In this document: piece by piece, positions 12,407 to 21,328 of the stretch
Position numbering within the stretch: the first letter of the stretch is position 1
Layout of the letters: each line of letters opens with the position of its first letter
NCBI RefSeq assembly: GCF_018986735.1
Contig: NZ_CP065521.1
Coordinates: 930,001 to 994,000 of the forward strand
From: Schaalia sp. 19OD2882
GTDB taxonomy: Bacteria; Actinomycetota; Actinomycetes; Actinomycetales; Actinomycetaceae
Reading direction: 5' to 3'
DNA length: 64,000 bases
The notes under the pieces: model-generated
Database searches by the model: none
Seen by the model: the letters and a program-made list of their open reading frames with translations, nothing else
What the model was told of the DNA's origin: nothing
Made by a program: the position numbers and the translations under genes

Positions 12407-14443
12407 TCATCGGCACGCGCTGACCTCGTAGAGGACATCTCCGCGCTCGTCGGACAGGACGGGGGTGAACCCGGGGGTGTCGGGTCGGATGTCGAGGCCG
12501 GCCCAGAAGTCCCCGTCGAAGGTCAGGCCCCAGTTCCCTTCCTCGCTGGTGGCATTTCGGCGCATGACCAGGACGTAGGACACGTCGTTGCGCTCCAGGA
12601 GTGTGCACACTTCGTCACGGCGGGTGGCAACATCGTGGACGATGGTGTGCAAGGCGGTCTGGTCGGCGGTGGGGCTGCCGATCCAGTTCCACTGGTAAGA
12701 CCTGTAGACGAGGTTCAGTCCGACCAGGGAATACCCGTACACGGAGGCGTCGAAGGGATGGTTGAGGATCGTGCGTCCCCGGGCGAAGTCCTTGACCCGG
12801 TGCATGAACTCCAACTCCGAGACCGTCAAGGGGCGGTCCTCGGCAAGGACACTCTCGTTGTGGATGCTGGCGCGCCGTTCGGGCACCACTCCCCAGACGA
12901 GGGTGGGTGCGACGAGCGCGGCGATGCTCGTCAGGGCAACGGTGGGTGCGACCAGGCCGGTGGGTGCGTCCTCGGCGCTGGATCGCCCGGTGCGCGTGAG
13001 GGCACGTGCGAGTGCGTCGGCAAGGTCGTCGACAAGGACGGCGACCAGAGGAACGGCGACGAGGACGGGCATGGCGGCCAGCCGGAACTGGTCGTGGTAC
13101 CAGAATCCGGTGAGCACGTCCCTGAAGTGGTTGAGCAATCCGGGGGTGACGACCTTTGAAGGCACGCCCGAGCCAATGATGTACATGACGATGGTGATGG
13201 CGAAGGCGGCACTTGGCCACCATGGGCGATCTTTGCTGCGCAGCGACAGGACCAGCCATGTTGCCGCAGCCACCAGCGCTGCCGAGGTCATCACCGGTTC
13301 GGCAGGCATGCCATTGGTGGCTCCGGTGAGGATCTCCTTGGTGGCGCCGACAAGATCGGTGTGGGCCGGCCAATTGTGGGTGACCGTGCGCGCCATGAAG
13401 GGCAGTCGATGGATGAAGAGCCACAGTCCCGCCATGGACACGAGCAAGGTGGTCACGGCAATGGTGCCCGTGAGGCGAGGACGGGAGGACGTGCGGCACA
13501 GGGCCCACACCTGTGCCACGAGGAAGGGGGTCAGCAGTACCCAGGCCGTGAAGACCCCATTGGGTTGGGCCAGCGCCACCCCGACGAAGGCCAGGACGAA
13601 CAGGAAGGCACTTCGCGCAAGGTCCCGCCCTCGGGAGGACCACAGGAGCGTGAAGAGCACCATGGCTCCGGGCAGCACCGCCCATGACAGGAGGTTCGAG
13701 TACAGGACCCCCCACACGACGTAGCGGACCGGGAATGCGGAGAAGAGGCTTGCCAGGGCGCCCGCCGCGAGGAGGGCGAGAGGACGCCCCGGGCGCAGGT
13801 GATGGGTCAGGGCCATGACGGACAGGGGCCATGCCAAGGCCATGGTCATGACGATCGAGGCGTTCACATGGGCGGGAAGCGGCGCCGGCAGACCTTCCAG
13901 TGCGAGGAGCACCATGTCGTGCCATGCCGCGGGGTAGAAGGAGGAGCCCACTGTCCGGTCGACGAGGGCGGAGCCGATGGAGGAGCCATTGGCCTGTTCG
14001 TGCAGGTAGGTGATGACGGAGAAATGGAAGGGGGTGTCGTAGGTCTGGATGATGCCGTCGGGGGAGGCGAGGGCGCTGAGGAAGAGCCACCAGACCACGG
14101 CGACGTTGAGTGCGACTCCCATGGCGATGGCTCCCCACAGCCGGGGTGAGGCTGGGGCGGGTTCATGTGGACCGTCCGGCAACACCCTGCGCAGGAGAAG
14201 CCGTCCTCCCAGGGTGAGGAGGCAGGCAACTGCCGTCACGGCGAAGAACAGGACCGGGGTGAAGGGGATGCCGAGGGCGCCCATGAGGATCGCCGCTCCG
14301 GACACGGTGCCCACCGACAGGACCGGGGCCAGGAGTACCGATGAGGGGCCTCGTAGGCCTGCGGCCCATCCCACCAGCAGTCCTGGGACCAGCAGAAGCG
14401 CTGTGGCCAGGAGTAGAAGTCCGCAGAACGCCAACCAGCTCAC
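12407..14443 (-). CDS. DUF6541-family polytopic membrane protein
   Basis: The third member of this family here, 678 residues, on the opposite strand to the first two. It starts with a hydrophobic stretch (LAFCGLLLLATALLLVPGLLVG), has about a dozen membrane segments, and shows YDTPFHFSV followed by SSFYPAAWHDMV in the same place as YDGAFHLN and FYPAAWHD in the 1572 gene. Its tail has LNHPFDASVYGY and DVSYVLVM, more diverged than the two tandem copies. GT-C-type glycosyl transfer is inferred from topology and the repeated Asp-x-x-x-His loop motif. It diverges from the DPM-like gene across 174 bp. Confidence 0.82.
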   Translation of the reverse strand: MSWLAFCGLLLLATALLLVPGLLVGWAAGLRGPSSVLLAPVLSVGTVSGAAILMGALGIPFTPVLFFAVTAVACLLTLGGRLLLRRVLPDGPHEPAPASPRLWGAIAMGVALNVAVVWWLFLSALASPDGIIQTYDTPFHFSVITYLHEQANGSSIGSALVDRTVGSSFYPAAWHDMVLLALEGLPAPLPAHVNASIVMTMALAWPLSVMALTHHLRPGRPLALLAAGALASLFSAFPVRYVVWGVLYSNLLSWAVLPGAMVLFTLLWSSRGRDLARSAFLFVLAFVGVALAQPNGVFTAWVLLTPFLVAQVWALCRTSSRPRLTGTIAVTTLLVSMAGLWLFIHRLPFMARTVTHNWPAHTDLVGATKEILTGATNGMPAEPVMTSAALVAAATWLVLSLRSKDRPWWPSAAFAITIVMYIIGSGVPSKVVTPGLLNHFRDVLTGFWYHDQFRLAAMPVLVAVPLVAVLVDDLADALARALTRTGRSSAEDAPTGLVAPTVALTSIAALVAPTLVWGVVPERRASIHNESVLAEDRPLTVSELEFMHRVKDFARGRTILNHPFDASVYGYSLVGLNLVYRSYQWNWIGSPTADQTALHTIVHDVATRRDEVCTLLERNDVSYVLVMRRNATSEEGNWGLTFDGDFWAGLDIRPDTPGFTPVLSDERGDVLYEVSACR

Positions 14444-14617
14444 AATCGCTTCCTTTCAGAGGCGTGTCGGTGCTGCTGTCATTGTCGCAGGTCGCTTGCC
14501 CGTGGCCGAATCATGCTCCTGCTCGGCGTGGTGTCGATGACGGGAGTGGCGACTCAAACGCGTTAGGGTTGGGTGACCGGCGCGACAAGAGGCGTCGGCA
14601 GGAACCCAAGGTGCATC

Positions 14618-15556
14618 GTGATCCCAGCCGACCTGCGCATTGCGGCCATCGTCCCCTGCCACAACGAGGAGACGGCGGTGGGTGCTGTCGTCCGTGACCT
14701 TCGGGCGGCGATCCCCGGTGTCGACGTCTACGTCTATGACAACGCCTCCACCGACCGGACCAGTGAGGTCGCGGCCGAAGCCGGCGCGATCGTCCGTCAC
14801 GAGCCCCGCAAGGGCAAGGGCAATGTCGTGCGGCGTGCATTCGCGGACGTCGACGCGGACGTGTACCTCATGATCGACGGCGACGACACCTACGAGGCAG
14901 CTGCGGCACCGGAGATGATCGACCTGCTTCTGCGCGAGAACCTCGACCATGTGCTCGGATGCCGTGTGGACGACCAGGAGAACTCGGCCTACCGTCCGGG
15001 GCACGCCCAAGGGAACCGTGCCTTCAACGCCTTGGTCGGGTGGCTGTTCGGCGAGCCTGTGACCGACATGCTCTCCGGGTACCGGATCTTCTCCAAGCGC
15101 TTCGTCAAGTCCTTCCCGGCCCTGTCGCGCCACTTCGAGATCGAGACGGAACTGACCGTGCACTCCATGGCGCTGCGGGTCCCCCAACGTGAGTATCCGG
15201 TCGGATTCAAGGACCGTCCGGAAGGCTCGGAGTCCAAACTCAACACCGTGCGCGACGGGATGCGGATCCTGGGCCTCATCGCACGGCTCCTCGCCCACGA
15301 GCGACCCCTCGCCTTCTACGGTTCCTTGGCCATGATCCTCTTCGCCCTGGCTCTGGCCTTCGGCGCTCCTGTCGTGTGGGAGTTCGCCCACACGGGCTTG
15401 GTGCCTAGGCTTCCCTCCGCGGTCCTGGCGTCATCTCTGGTCATTCTGGGGGCCATGTCCGGCGTCGTGGGCATGATCCAGTCCGGGATTCTCAAGGCTC
15501 GGCAGGAAGCGACCAGATTGGCCTACCTCCAGCTTCCGTCAACCCCTCGTGGCTGA
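14618..15556 (+). CDS. DPM1/GtrB-like glycosyltransferase with C-terminal membrane anchor
   Basis: A 312-residue GT2 enzyme of the polyprenyl-phosphate hexose synthase type. It has AAIVPCHNEE, YDNASTDRT, the metal-binding MIDGDDTYE, and the DRPEGSESK block typical of this subgroup. Two hydrophobic segments near the C-terminus (LALAFGAPVVW region and a following pair) anchor it to the membrane. It should load a sugar from a nucleotide donor onto a polyprenyl phosphate on the cytoplasmic face. I chose GTG 14618, with AAGG six bases upstream; GTG 14573 is an alternative. Its stop overlaps the GtrA-like gene, matching the common GtrA-GtrB pairing. Confidence 0.85.
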   Translation: MIPADLRIAAIVPCHNEETAVGAVVRDLRAAIPGVDVYVYDNASTDRTSEVAAEAGAIVRHEPRKGKGNVVRRAFADVDADVYLMIDGDDTYEAAAAPEMIDLLLRENLDHVLGCRVDDQENSAYRPGHAQGNRAFNALVGWLFGEPVTDMLSGYRIFSKRFVKSFPALSRHFEIETELTVHSMALRVPQREYPVGFKDRPEGSESKLNTVRDGMRILGLIARLLAHERPLAFYGSLAMILFALALAFGAPVVWEFAHTGLVPRLPSAVLASSLVILGAMSGVVGMIQSGILKARQEATRLAYLQLPSTPRG

Positions 15557-16016
15557 GGGGGGAGCGTCCGGGCGCATTCCCGGGCTGGCGCGGCGTGTGA
15601 CCAATGCATTCCTTCACGGGTCCTCGGTGTGGCGGTACCTGTTCGTGGGCGTGGGGACTTCACTGCTGGATCTCGCGTTGTTCACCGTGGGGGCTGTGCT
15701 CGTCGGGATTCATCCGGTTCCCGCCAACGTCATCTCCACCGTCATCACGGTCTGCGTGTCCTACTTCGTGAATCAGTCCTTCGTCTTCGGTGCGGCCCGA
15801 CGCTCCTGGGGGGACTTCTTCTCATTCGCAGGACTGACCCTGTTCACGGGAACGGTTCTGCAGTCGGGCGTCATCTGGGTGGTGATCGGGGCGGCCGACC
15901 TGTTTCTTCCGGGCCTTGGGCGGCAGGTGGTGTCTCCGGCCGCCAAAGTGCTCTCCATGGGCGTGGGGGCACTGTGCAACTACCTGGGCTACAGGTGGGT
16001 GTTTCGCGCTCGCTGA
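15549..16016 (+). CDS. GtrA-like four-helix membrane protein
   Basis: A 155-residue protein with four hydrophobic segments and the GtrA-family features RYLFVGVGTSLLD, SYFVNQSFVF and NYLGYRWVF at the end. GtrA proteins are thought to flip a polyprenyl-phosphate sugar across the membrane for periplasmic side-chain addition. The start overlaps the stop of the DPM-like gene by eight bases, so the two are co-translated and probably act together. The donor could feed one of the DUF6541 proteins; that link is inference. Confidence 0.86.
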   Translation: MAEGGASGRIPGLARRVTNAFLHGSSVWRYLFVGVGTSLLDLALFTVGAVLVGIHPVPANVISTVITVCVSYFVNQSFVFGAARRSWGDFFSFAGLTLFTGTVLQSGVIWVVIGAADLFLPGLGRQVVSPAAKVLSMGVGALCNYLGYRWVFRAR

Positions 16017-16096
16017 CGCCCAGGTGAACGCCGTCTCGAAGGACAGGAGGTGCGTGCGGGACCGTGGGGCGCTCCCTGTCCGGGAGGAATTCGGAA

Positions 16097-16984
16097 TCAG
16101 GTCCTCGGCAGGGCGGCGAGGAAGCGCCGGGCCTGGGTGGCGGCGTCGTTGACGAAGGACTGAGGAGTGGTCTTGGAGTTGTCCTTGAGGACGGTGGCCA
16201 GCCACAGGAGGATTCCGACGCCGTTCTTCTGCGCGTACTCGCGCAGGTACTCGTCGCGCACGCGCATCTCGAAGTAGGCGTGGTCCTGGGCGCCGGCGAA
16301 GACCGAATTGCCGAGCACCCCCTTCTGGGTCGGCCGTTGGTGCCAGAACGCCAGGGGCTTTCCGTCGATGAACCCGACCTCGTACTTGACGGCCAGGCGG
16401 ATGTGGAACTCCCAGTCGCCCACCACGGGCAGGTCGTCGCGGAAGCCTCCGAGGTCCTCGATGACCGCCCGCGGGTACATGCAGCTGATGGGCACCGCAA
16501 TGTTCGACTTGAGCAGCGCGGACATGGAGAAGTGGTGGATGTGGGGGAAGGCGGCGAAGCGCCCGAGTTCGCTGACCCTCCTCTTGCCGATCTTCTCCAG
16601 GACGATCTCGGTGCGAACCGCCACACCGCCCAGGTCGGGGTTGGCACGCAGGAAGGACGCGCAGGTGTCGAGGAAGGTGGGCGCCCACGTGTCGTCGTCG
16701 TCGTGGATGCACACGTAGGTGCCCGTGGACTGGCTGATCGCCTGGTTCGACGCGGTCTCCATGCCCCTGGATTCGGCATTGTGGATGACGCGTGCACGTC
16801 CGGCCAGCGAGTGGGCGTGGGCGAGCAGCAGACTGTCGACCTCAGTGGGTGACCCTCCGTCGTTGACGATGACCAGCTCCCAGTCGGTGAAGGTCTGCGC
16901 CGCACAGTCCGCCAGTGCCCTGTCGAGCAGTATCGTGCGATCCTTCGTGCGCATCACGATCGTGACGACAGGGGAGTGGGTCAT
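16097..16984 (-). CDS. Family-2 glycosyltransferase (paralogue of 11435-12319)
   Basis: A 295-residue GT2 enzyme with VTIVMRTKDR, LVIVNDGG and IHDDDDTWAP at the expected places. It shares long identical blocks with the 11435 protein, including NIAVPISCMYPR, DLPVVGDWEFHIRLAV and KGVLGNSVFAGA, and differs mostly in the last 40 residues, where acceptor choice may lie. It is leftward and convergent with the GtrA-like gene across 80 bp. That gap holds only a weak GGACAGG/CCTGTCC inverted repeat. It closes the polysaccharide region. Confidence 0.87.
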   Translation of the reverse strand: MTHSPVVTIVMRTKDRTILLDRALADCAAQTFTDWELVIVNDGGSPTEVDSLLLAHAHSLAGRARVIHNAESRGMETASNQAISQSTGTYVCIHDDDDTWAPTFLDTCASFLRANPDLGGVAVRTEIVLEKIGKRRVSELGRFAAFPHIHHFSMSALLKSNIAVPISCMYPRAVIEDLGGFRDDLPVVGDWEFHIRLAVKYEVGFIDGKPLAFWHQRPTQKGVLGNSVFAGAQDHAYFEMRVRDEYLREYAQKNGVGILLWLATVLKDNSKTTPQSFVNDAATQARRFLAALPRT

Positions 16985-17063
16985 GGGGTTCTCCTAAGGA
17001 TCGGCTCTGCTGATGGTATCCCCGAAGACTGGGGACTTCCTTTGAAGAGGCTGGACGGGAGTG

Positions 17064-17759
17064 TCACGGGGCCGCTGGGCGGGCTCCTTCGACGCCGGCG
17101 ATGCTTTGGATGGCGTCTTCGTCGTGCTCTTGCGGGTCCACGAGGACGACGCTGCGTCCCTGTGACCAGTGGGACAGCAGTGTCAGGGCATCGGCCTTCG
17201 GGTCACGTGAAAGGGCGAGGATGCGGGTGGTGCTCGTGTGCCCTGTGGGAGCGGCGGTGACGAGATCTTCCACACTGGGAGCGCCTGTGGGTGGTGCGGT
17301 GGTCAGGGCATCCGGTTGGGCCATGACTTCGACGAGGGCGTCGGTCATGCCCGGCGGAAGCGGCTGAGGGAAGCGCACGGACATGGGCGAGAGGTCCTGC
17401 ACGAGGACCCAGCCTCCTGCCTGCGCGTGGGCCGTGGATTCCTCGTCCACGCGGTGTGTGAGGAGTACTGAGTCAGGGTTGGTGGGAAGAGATTCAATGT
17501 TCGCCTTCCAGTTGGTCAGTAATGCTGTGGACGCCCACAGGGGACCTTGCCATGACCTCGGAAGACGTAGTGTCAGTGTTCCGCCGGTGGGCGTCCCGAA
17601 GGGGTCGGGGGTGAGATCGCCCGTGAGAAGATTCGCAATTTTGCTCATCCAGCGGGCAATGACCGGGCCCGTGAGCTCGACCCGGTCGGTGCCGTACCAT
17701 GTGAGTGCGGGCCCGGGTCGGCCCGACATGGCTCTGACTAGGCAGGACAGGTCCGTCAT
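17064..17759 (-). CDS. TIGR03089-family protein (AMP-ligase-related, actinobacterial)
   Basis: A 231-residue protein matching my recollection of the actinobacterial family TIGR03089, which resembles an N-terminal piece of AMP-forming ligases but lacks the catalytic remainder. Visible features are GPALTWYG, RVELTGPVIARWMSK and an Ala/Pro-rich middle with SVEDLV. No ATP-binding P-loop or full adenylation motif is present, so I assign no reaction. It diverges from whiB2 with 157 bp between starts and lies beside envelope glycosylation genes, as family members often do in actinobacteria. Confidence 0.7.
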   Translation of the reverse strand: MTDLSCLVRAMSGRPGPALTWYGTDRVELTGPVIARWMSKIANLLTGDLTPDPFGTPTGGTLTLRLPRSWQGPLWASTALLTNWKANIESLPTNPDSVLLTHRVDEESTAHAQAGGWVLVQDLSPMSVRFPQPLPPGMTDALVEVMAQPDALTTAPPTGAPSVEDLVTAAPTGHTSTTRILALSRDPKADALTLLSHWSQGRSVVLVDPQEHDEDAIQSIAGVEGARPAAP

Positions 17760-17850
17760 GTGGTCGAGCCTAGACGAGGGGCGCTGGCGTGCACGGGCAT
17801 CCTAGACCTTGACCATGTGTGCAGATTCAGACTGACTTACTCCATTCGGC

Positions 17851-17879
17851 TTGACGAGTCGGTATGACACGCGTGTAAT
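17851..17879 (+). promoter_or_regulatory. Housekeeping-type promoter of whiB2
   Basis: TTGACG (17851-17856), a 17-bp spacer and TGTAAT (17874-17879) form a near-consensus vegetative promoter. Transcription would begin around 17886, giving a leader of about 30 bases with AAGGAG before the GTG at 17917. This placement excludes the longer in-frame start at 17851, which coincides with the -35 box. Confidence 0.7.
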
Positions 17880-17916
17880 TCTGATGTTGACCCTATTGCA
17901 ACAAGGAGACGGCTTC

Positions 17917-18210
17917 GTGTGGAACATCCTGGGTGAAGGACCTGTGACCTGGTCTGATGCCGATGCCCACGGCTTCGCGGTGGCCGACGGGCCACTCGCC
18001 TGGCAACAGCTTGCCCTGTGTGCGCAGACCGATCCGGAGGCCTTCTTCCCGGAGAAGGGCGGGTCCACTCGCGAAGCCAAGGCCGTGTGCCACGCATGCG
18101 ACGTGCGTGAGCAGTGCCTGGAGTACGCACTGGCCAATGACGAGCGCTTCGGCATCTGGGGCGGCTTGTCCGAGCGTGAGAGGCGCCGCCTGCGTCGCTC
18201 GGCGGTGTGA
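17917..18210 (+). CDS. whiB2: WhiB-family iron-sulfur transcription factor, WhiB2-like
   Basis: A 97-residue Wbl protein. Four cysteines (35, 58, 61, 67) in the arrangement C...CxxC...C bind a 4Fe-4S cluster, and GIWGG (79-83) followed by SERERRRLRR forms the turn and basic C-terminal tail. WhiB2/WhmD proteins work with the principal sigma factor to control septation genes. The GTG start has AAGGAG eight bases upstream. Synteny with a zincin-family gene and DUF3499 matches M. tuberculosis Rv3260c-Rv3259-Rv3258c, which supports the WhiB2 branch rather than WhiB1 or WhiB7. Confidence 0.88.
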   Translation: MWNILGEGPVTWSDADAHGFAVADGPLAWQQLALCAQTDPEAFFPEKGGSTREAKAVCHACDVREQCLEYALANDERFGIWGGLSERERRRLRRSAV

Positions 18211-18214
18211 GGCG

Positions 18215-21200
18215 ATGACTCGACGGGGAACCGCAGCGATCCTGGTGACCCGGGGCGCCACCCCCGATCTGGAGCGGATCCTCCGATCCCTTGACTCCCA
18301 GACGCGTCGACCCGACGCCGTCCTCGTCATCGACGTGCACACCCGCTCCCGCCCGGGAGCACCCACCTTGGCCCAGGTCGACCCCCGCCGCCTTCCCTGC
18401 GAAGCCACAGTCGTGCGAGTCCGGGCCGCGAATCTCGGCAGGGCAATCGCCGCCGCCTCCGCAACTCAAGGCGCAGCACCGATCCTCGAGGGCGCCCAAT
18501 GGTGGTGGATCCTCCACGAGGACACCCTGCCCGAGCCCGACTGCCTCGACGAACTTCTCCGCGTCGCCGAATCCTCACGCACCGTCGCCGCCGTGGGCCC
18601 GAAGCAGGTCTCCTGGGACCAGGGCGACTTCCTCGAACTCGGTGTCCGCGCCACCTCCAGCGCCCGTCGGGTCGACCACCTGCTGCCGGGAGAGATCGAC
18701 CAGGGCCAGTACGACGCCACCACCGACGTCCTGGCCGTGGGCACCGCCGGGATGCTCCTCGATGCGGCCGCATTCGACCAGGTCGGCGGCTTCGACCCGG
18801 CGCTCGGACCATTCGCGGACGGCCTCGAATTGGGACGCCGTCTGCACCTGGCAGGCAGGCGCGTCCTGGTGGCCCCCGCCGCGCGTCTGCGCCACCGCCG
18901 TGACTCACTGGGGTCCACGCCGGCCGAACTCGACGCCTCCTTCCGGGCGCGCCGCCTTGCACAGACCTACACCTGGGCAGCGTCCACTCCTTGGTGGGCA
19001 CTGCCGTGGGTCGCACTCGCCCTGGCACTCATCGCCCCGGCGCGCGCGGTGGCCAGACTTGCCATGGGAACACCCGGCCTGGCCTGGGCCGAGATCTCCG
19101 CGTGGCTCGCCCTGGTGGCCCGCACCCACCGGATCGTCGCGGCGCGCTTCCGCAACGCCAGGGTGCGCACCGTGCCCCGCTCGACCCTCAAGGGCCTGGA
19201 GACACCTGCGGCCACGATCCGCGAAATGCGGCGCCTGGCCCGCGCCCAGGAACGCGAGGAGGCTCAAGCCGGACAGGATGCGCGGGCGGCTGCCGATCGG
19301 CGCAGAGGCCGTCTACGGGCCGCTGCGGACGCCGGCCTGCTCGCAGGCGGACTGCTCGCCCTGTCCCTTCTGTGGCGACTGCGCCCGGACGCAGTGCCCC
19401 ATCAGGGCACTCCCGCACAATTGCCCGCACGCTGGACGGACCTGTGGGCCGCCGCATGGTCCTCCTGGCTGCCCGCAGGCGACGGCCACGCCGCAGCCCC
19501 CGACCCCTCGACAGTCCTCATGGCCCTGGTCAGCGCCCCGGGAGGAGCCCTCGGCGTGGCACCGGACCAGACCATGCGGATGTTGCTGCTCGTGGCCATG
19601 CCGGCGGCGGGCATTGCCGCATGGACGCTGGCCGGAGTCTTCACCTGCGCGCGCCTTCCGCGGGTGCTCGCGGGGCTGACATGGGCGGGCCTGGCACCAT
19701 TGACCGCCGCACTGGTCGAAGGACTCCTCGTCCCCGCCATGGCACATGTGGCGGCGCCAGTGCTCGCACTGGCGTGGATCCGCATGCTCACTCCCGACGA
19801 CGTCAAGCTCCTCGCCGCCCCACCACGGCCACGCAAAGGCCATGCGGGTCTGGCCGCCCTGGCGGCCACGGTCCTCGTCACCGCCCAGCCCGCACTGCTC
19901 CTCGCCCTCGCTGCCGGGCTCGCCGCCCTGGCACCACTCCTGCGTCGGCGAACGGGTGCGGCCCTGCTCACCCTCGTACCCGCAGGCGTCCTCGTCGCCC
20001 CACATGTCTTCGACTCCCTGGCCACCGCAGGATCACGCATCGCCCTGCTGACCACGACGGGTCCGGCGCCCCGCACGGTCCCGGCGCCGCCGTGGCAGAG
20101 CCTGCTGCTCCTGCCGACGTGGATCGAATGGACCCCTCTGCGATGGGCGGAGGCAGGCCTCACGCTGCTCCTCGTCCTGGCCGTCCTGGTCCGGGCCGCC
20201 AGCGCATTGGTCCCCTCCTGCCGGGCCAACGCCACCGCGCGCCCGGTGGCACGCGCCCAGGCCCTTGCCCTCGGTGCCGTCCCCGTCCTGCTCGTCCCCG
20301 CAGTGCTCCTGCGCCTCCTGCCCGTCGCCATTGTCGAAGCCACACCGGTGTCGGCATGGCCCGGAATCTGGCAGAGCCTTGCCGGCCTGGCACTGCTCCT
20401 CGTGCTGCTGGCGCCTGCAGGTCCACCCCCAGCCGATGCGACGACGGCACCTGCCCGACGCCTGCCCGAACGCCTCCGCCGCTGCGTGGGACTCGGGGCA
20501 GGACTGGTCGTCCTCGCCTCCCTGGCCGTGCCCGTGGCCGGACAGGTCGCCTCTGTGGGCGCCGATGCCTCCTCCTCAGGACGACCCACCACCACACCAA
20601 CCCGGGTCCCGGCCGTCAGCGAACAGGCGCAGACTTCCACCAGGGCCGGGCGCCTCCTGGTCCTGTCCGCCGGGCGGGCCGCCGACCTGCAGGTCGAATT
20701 GCTGCGCGGACCCGGGCAGGACTGGCTCACCTCCACACCTGCTCTGCGCGCCCTGCACAGCACCGGTGGCTCCGCCGGGGACCGCGCCATGGACGACCTG
20801 GCCGAGGCGTCCTGGACCCTGGTCACCCAACCCGACCGCGCCACCGTCGACGCACTGGCCGCACACGGGGTCGACACGATTCTGCTTCCGACCGGCAAGA
20901 GTCCGTCCACCTGGCAGGACGCGCTGGGACGCGCCCCCGGCCTGGAGCGAATCGGTGTGACAGAGCTCGGTGACCTGTGGCGCCTGCGGATCGACGGGCG
21001 TGCCCCGGCCCGAGTCGAACTGGTCACCGATGATGCCGTCAGCGCGCTGGACGCCACCCAGCTGCGGGTCGACACGCAGGTGGTGGGCCCCGGCACGCTC
21101 CGACTGGCGGAACGGGCGGACAACGGCTGGCGGGCCAACCTCGACGGAAAGCCCCTTCAGGTGGTCAGTGGCGGCGAAAGCGCCTGGAGCCAGGCCTTCA

Positions 21201-21328
21201 CCGTGCCCGGGCCCGGACACCTCGTCGTCACGCATGACGCGTGGTGGACCCTGCCGTGGAAGATCGCCTGCATTCTCGCCCTCATCCTCACCCTGCTCGC
21301 CTCGATCCCCGTCAGGAGGCGCCGATGA
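18215..21328 (+). CDS. Very large GT2 glycosyltransferase-polytopic membrane fusion
   Basis: A 1037-residue protein. The first 250 residues are GT2-like (AAILVTRG, ILHEDTLPEPDCLDELL, TDVLAVGTAGMLLD, GGFDPALGPFADGLELGRRL). A basic linker near residue 350 (EREEAQAGQDARAAADRRR) precedes about a dozen membrane segments and a periplasmic tail ending in a last helix and RRR. Proteins of this build sit next to whiB2 in many actinobacteria and are thought to act in wall polysaccharide synthesis, but no substrate is known to me. The ATG lies four bases after the whiB2 stop, and its stop overlaps the DUF5719 start, making one transcription unit. Confidence 0.82.
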   Translation: MTRRGTAAILVTRGATPDLERILRSLDSQTRRPDAVLVIDVHTRSRPGAPTLAQVDPRRLPCEATVVRVRAANLGRAIAAASATQGAAPILEGAQWWWILHEDTLPEPDCLDELLRVAESSRTVAAVGPKQVSWDQGDFLELGVRATSSARRVDHLLPGEIDQGQYDATTDVLAVGTAGMLLDAAAFDQVGGFDPALGPFADGLELGRRLHLAGRRVLVAPAARLRHRRDSLGSTPAELDASFRARRLAQTYTWAASTPWWALPWVALALALIAPARAVARLAMGTPGLAWAEISAWLALVARTHRIVAARFRNARVRTVPRSTLKGLETPAATIREMRRLARAQEREEAQAGQDARAAADRRRGRLRAAADAGLLAGGLLALSLLWRLRPDAVPHQGTPAQLPARWTDLWAAAWSSWLPAGDGHAAAPDPSTVLMALVSAPGGALGVAPDQTMRMLLLVAMPAAGIAAWTLAGVFTCARLPRVLAGLTWAGLAPLTAALVEGLLVPAMAHVAAPVLALAWIRMLTPDDVKLLAAPPRPRKGHAGLAALAATVLVTAQPALLLALAAGLAALAPLLRRRTGAALLTLVPAGVLVAPHVFDSLATAGSRIALLTTTGPAPRTVPAPPWQSLLLLPTWIEWTPLRWAEAGLTLLLVLAVLVRAASALVPSCRANATARPVARAQALALGAVPVLLVPAVLLRLLPVAIVEATPVSAWPGIWQSLAGLALLLVLLAPAGPPPADATTAPARRLPERLRRCVGLGAGLVVLASLAVPVAGQVASVGADASSSGRPTTTPTRVPAVSEQAQTSTRAGRLLVLSAGRAADLQVELLRGPGQDWLTSTPALRALHSTGGSAGDRAMDDLAEASWTLVTQPDRATVDALAAHGVDTILLPTGKSPSTWQDALGRAPGLERIGVTELGDLWRLRIDGRAPARVELVTDDAVSALDATQLRVDTQVVGPGTLRLAERADNGWRANLDGKPLQVVSGGESAWSQAFTVPGPGHLVVTHDAWWTLPWKIACILALILTLLASIPVRRRR

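Noticed and set aside
16020..16090. Terminator between the GtrA-like and GT2 genes
   Set aside because: Only a 7-bp GGACAGG/CCTGTCC pair with a long loop was found, too weak to list.
17851..17916. Longer N-terminus for whiB2 from TTG 17851
   Set aside because: TTG 17851 is the -35 hexamer of a near-consensus promoter; GTG 17917 has a proper ribosome site.
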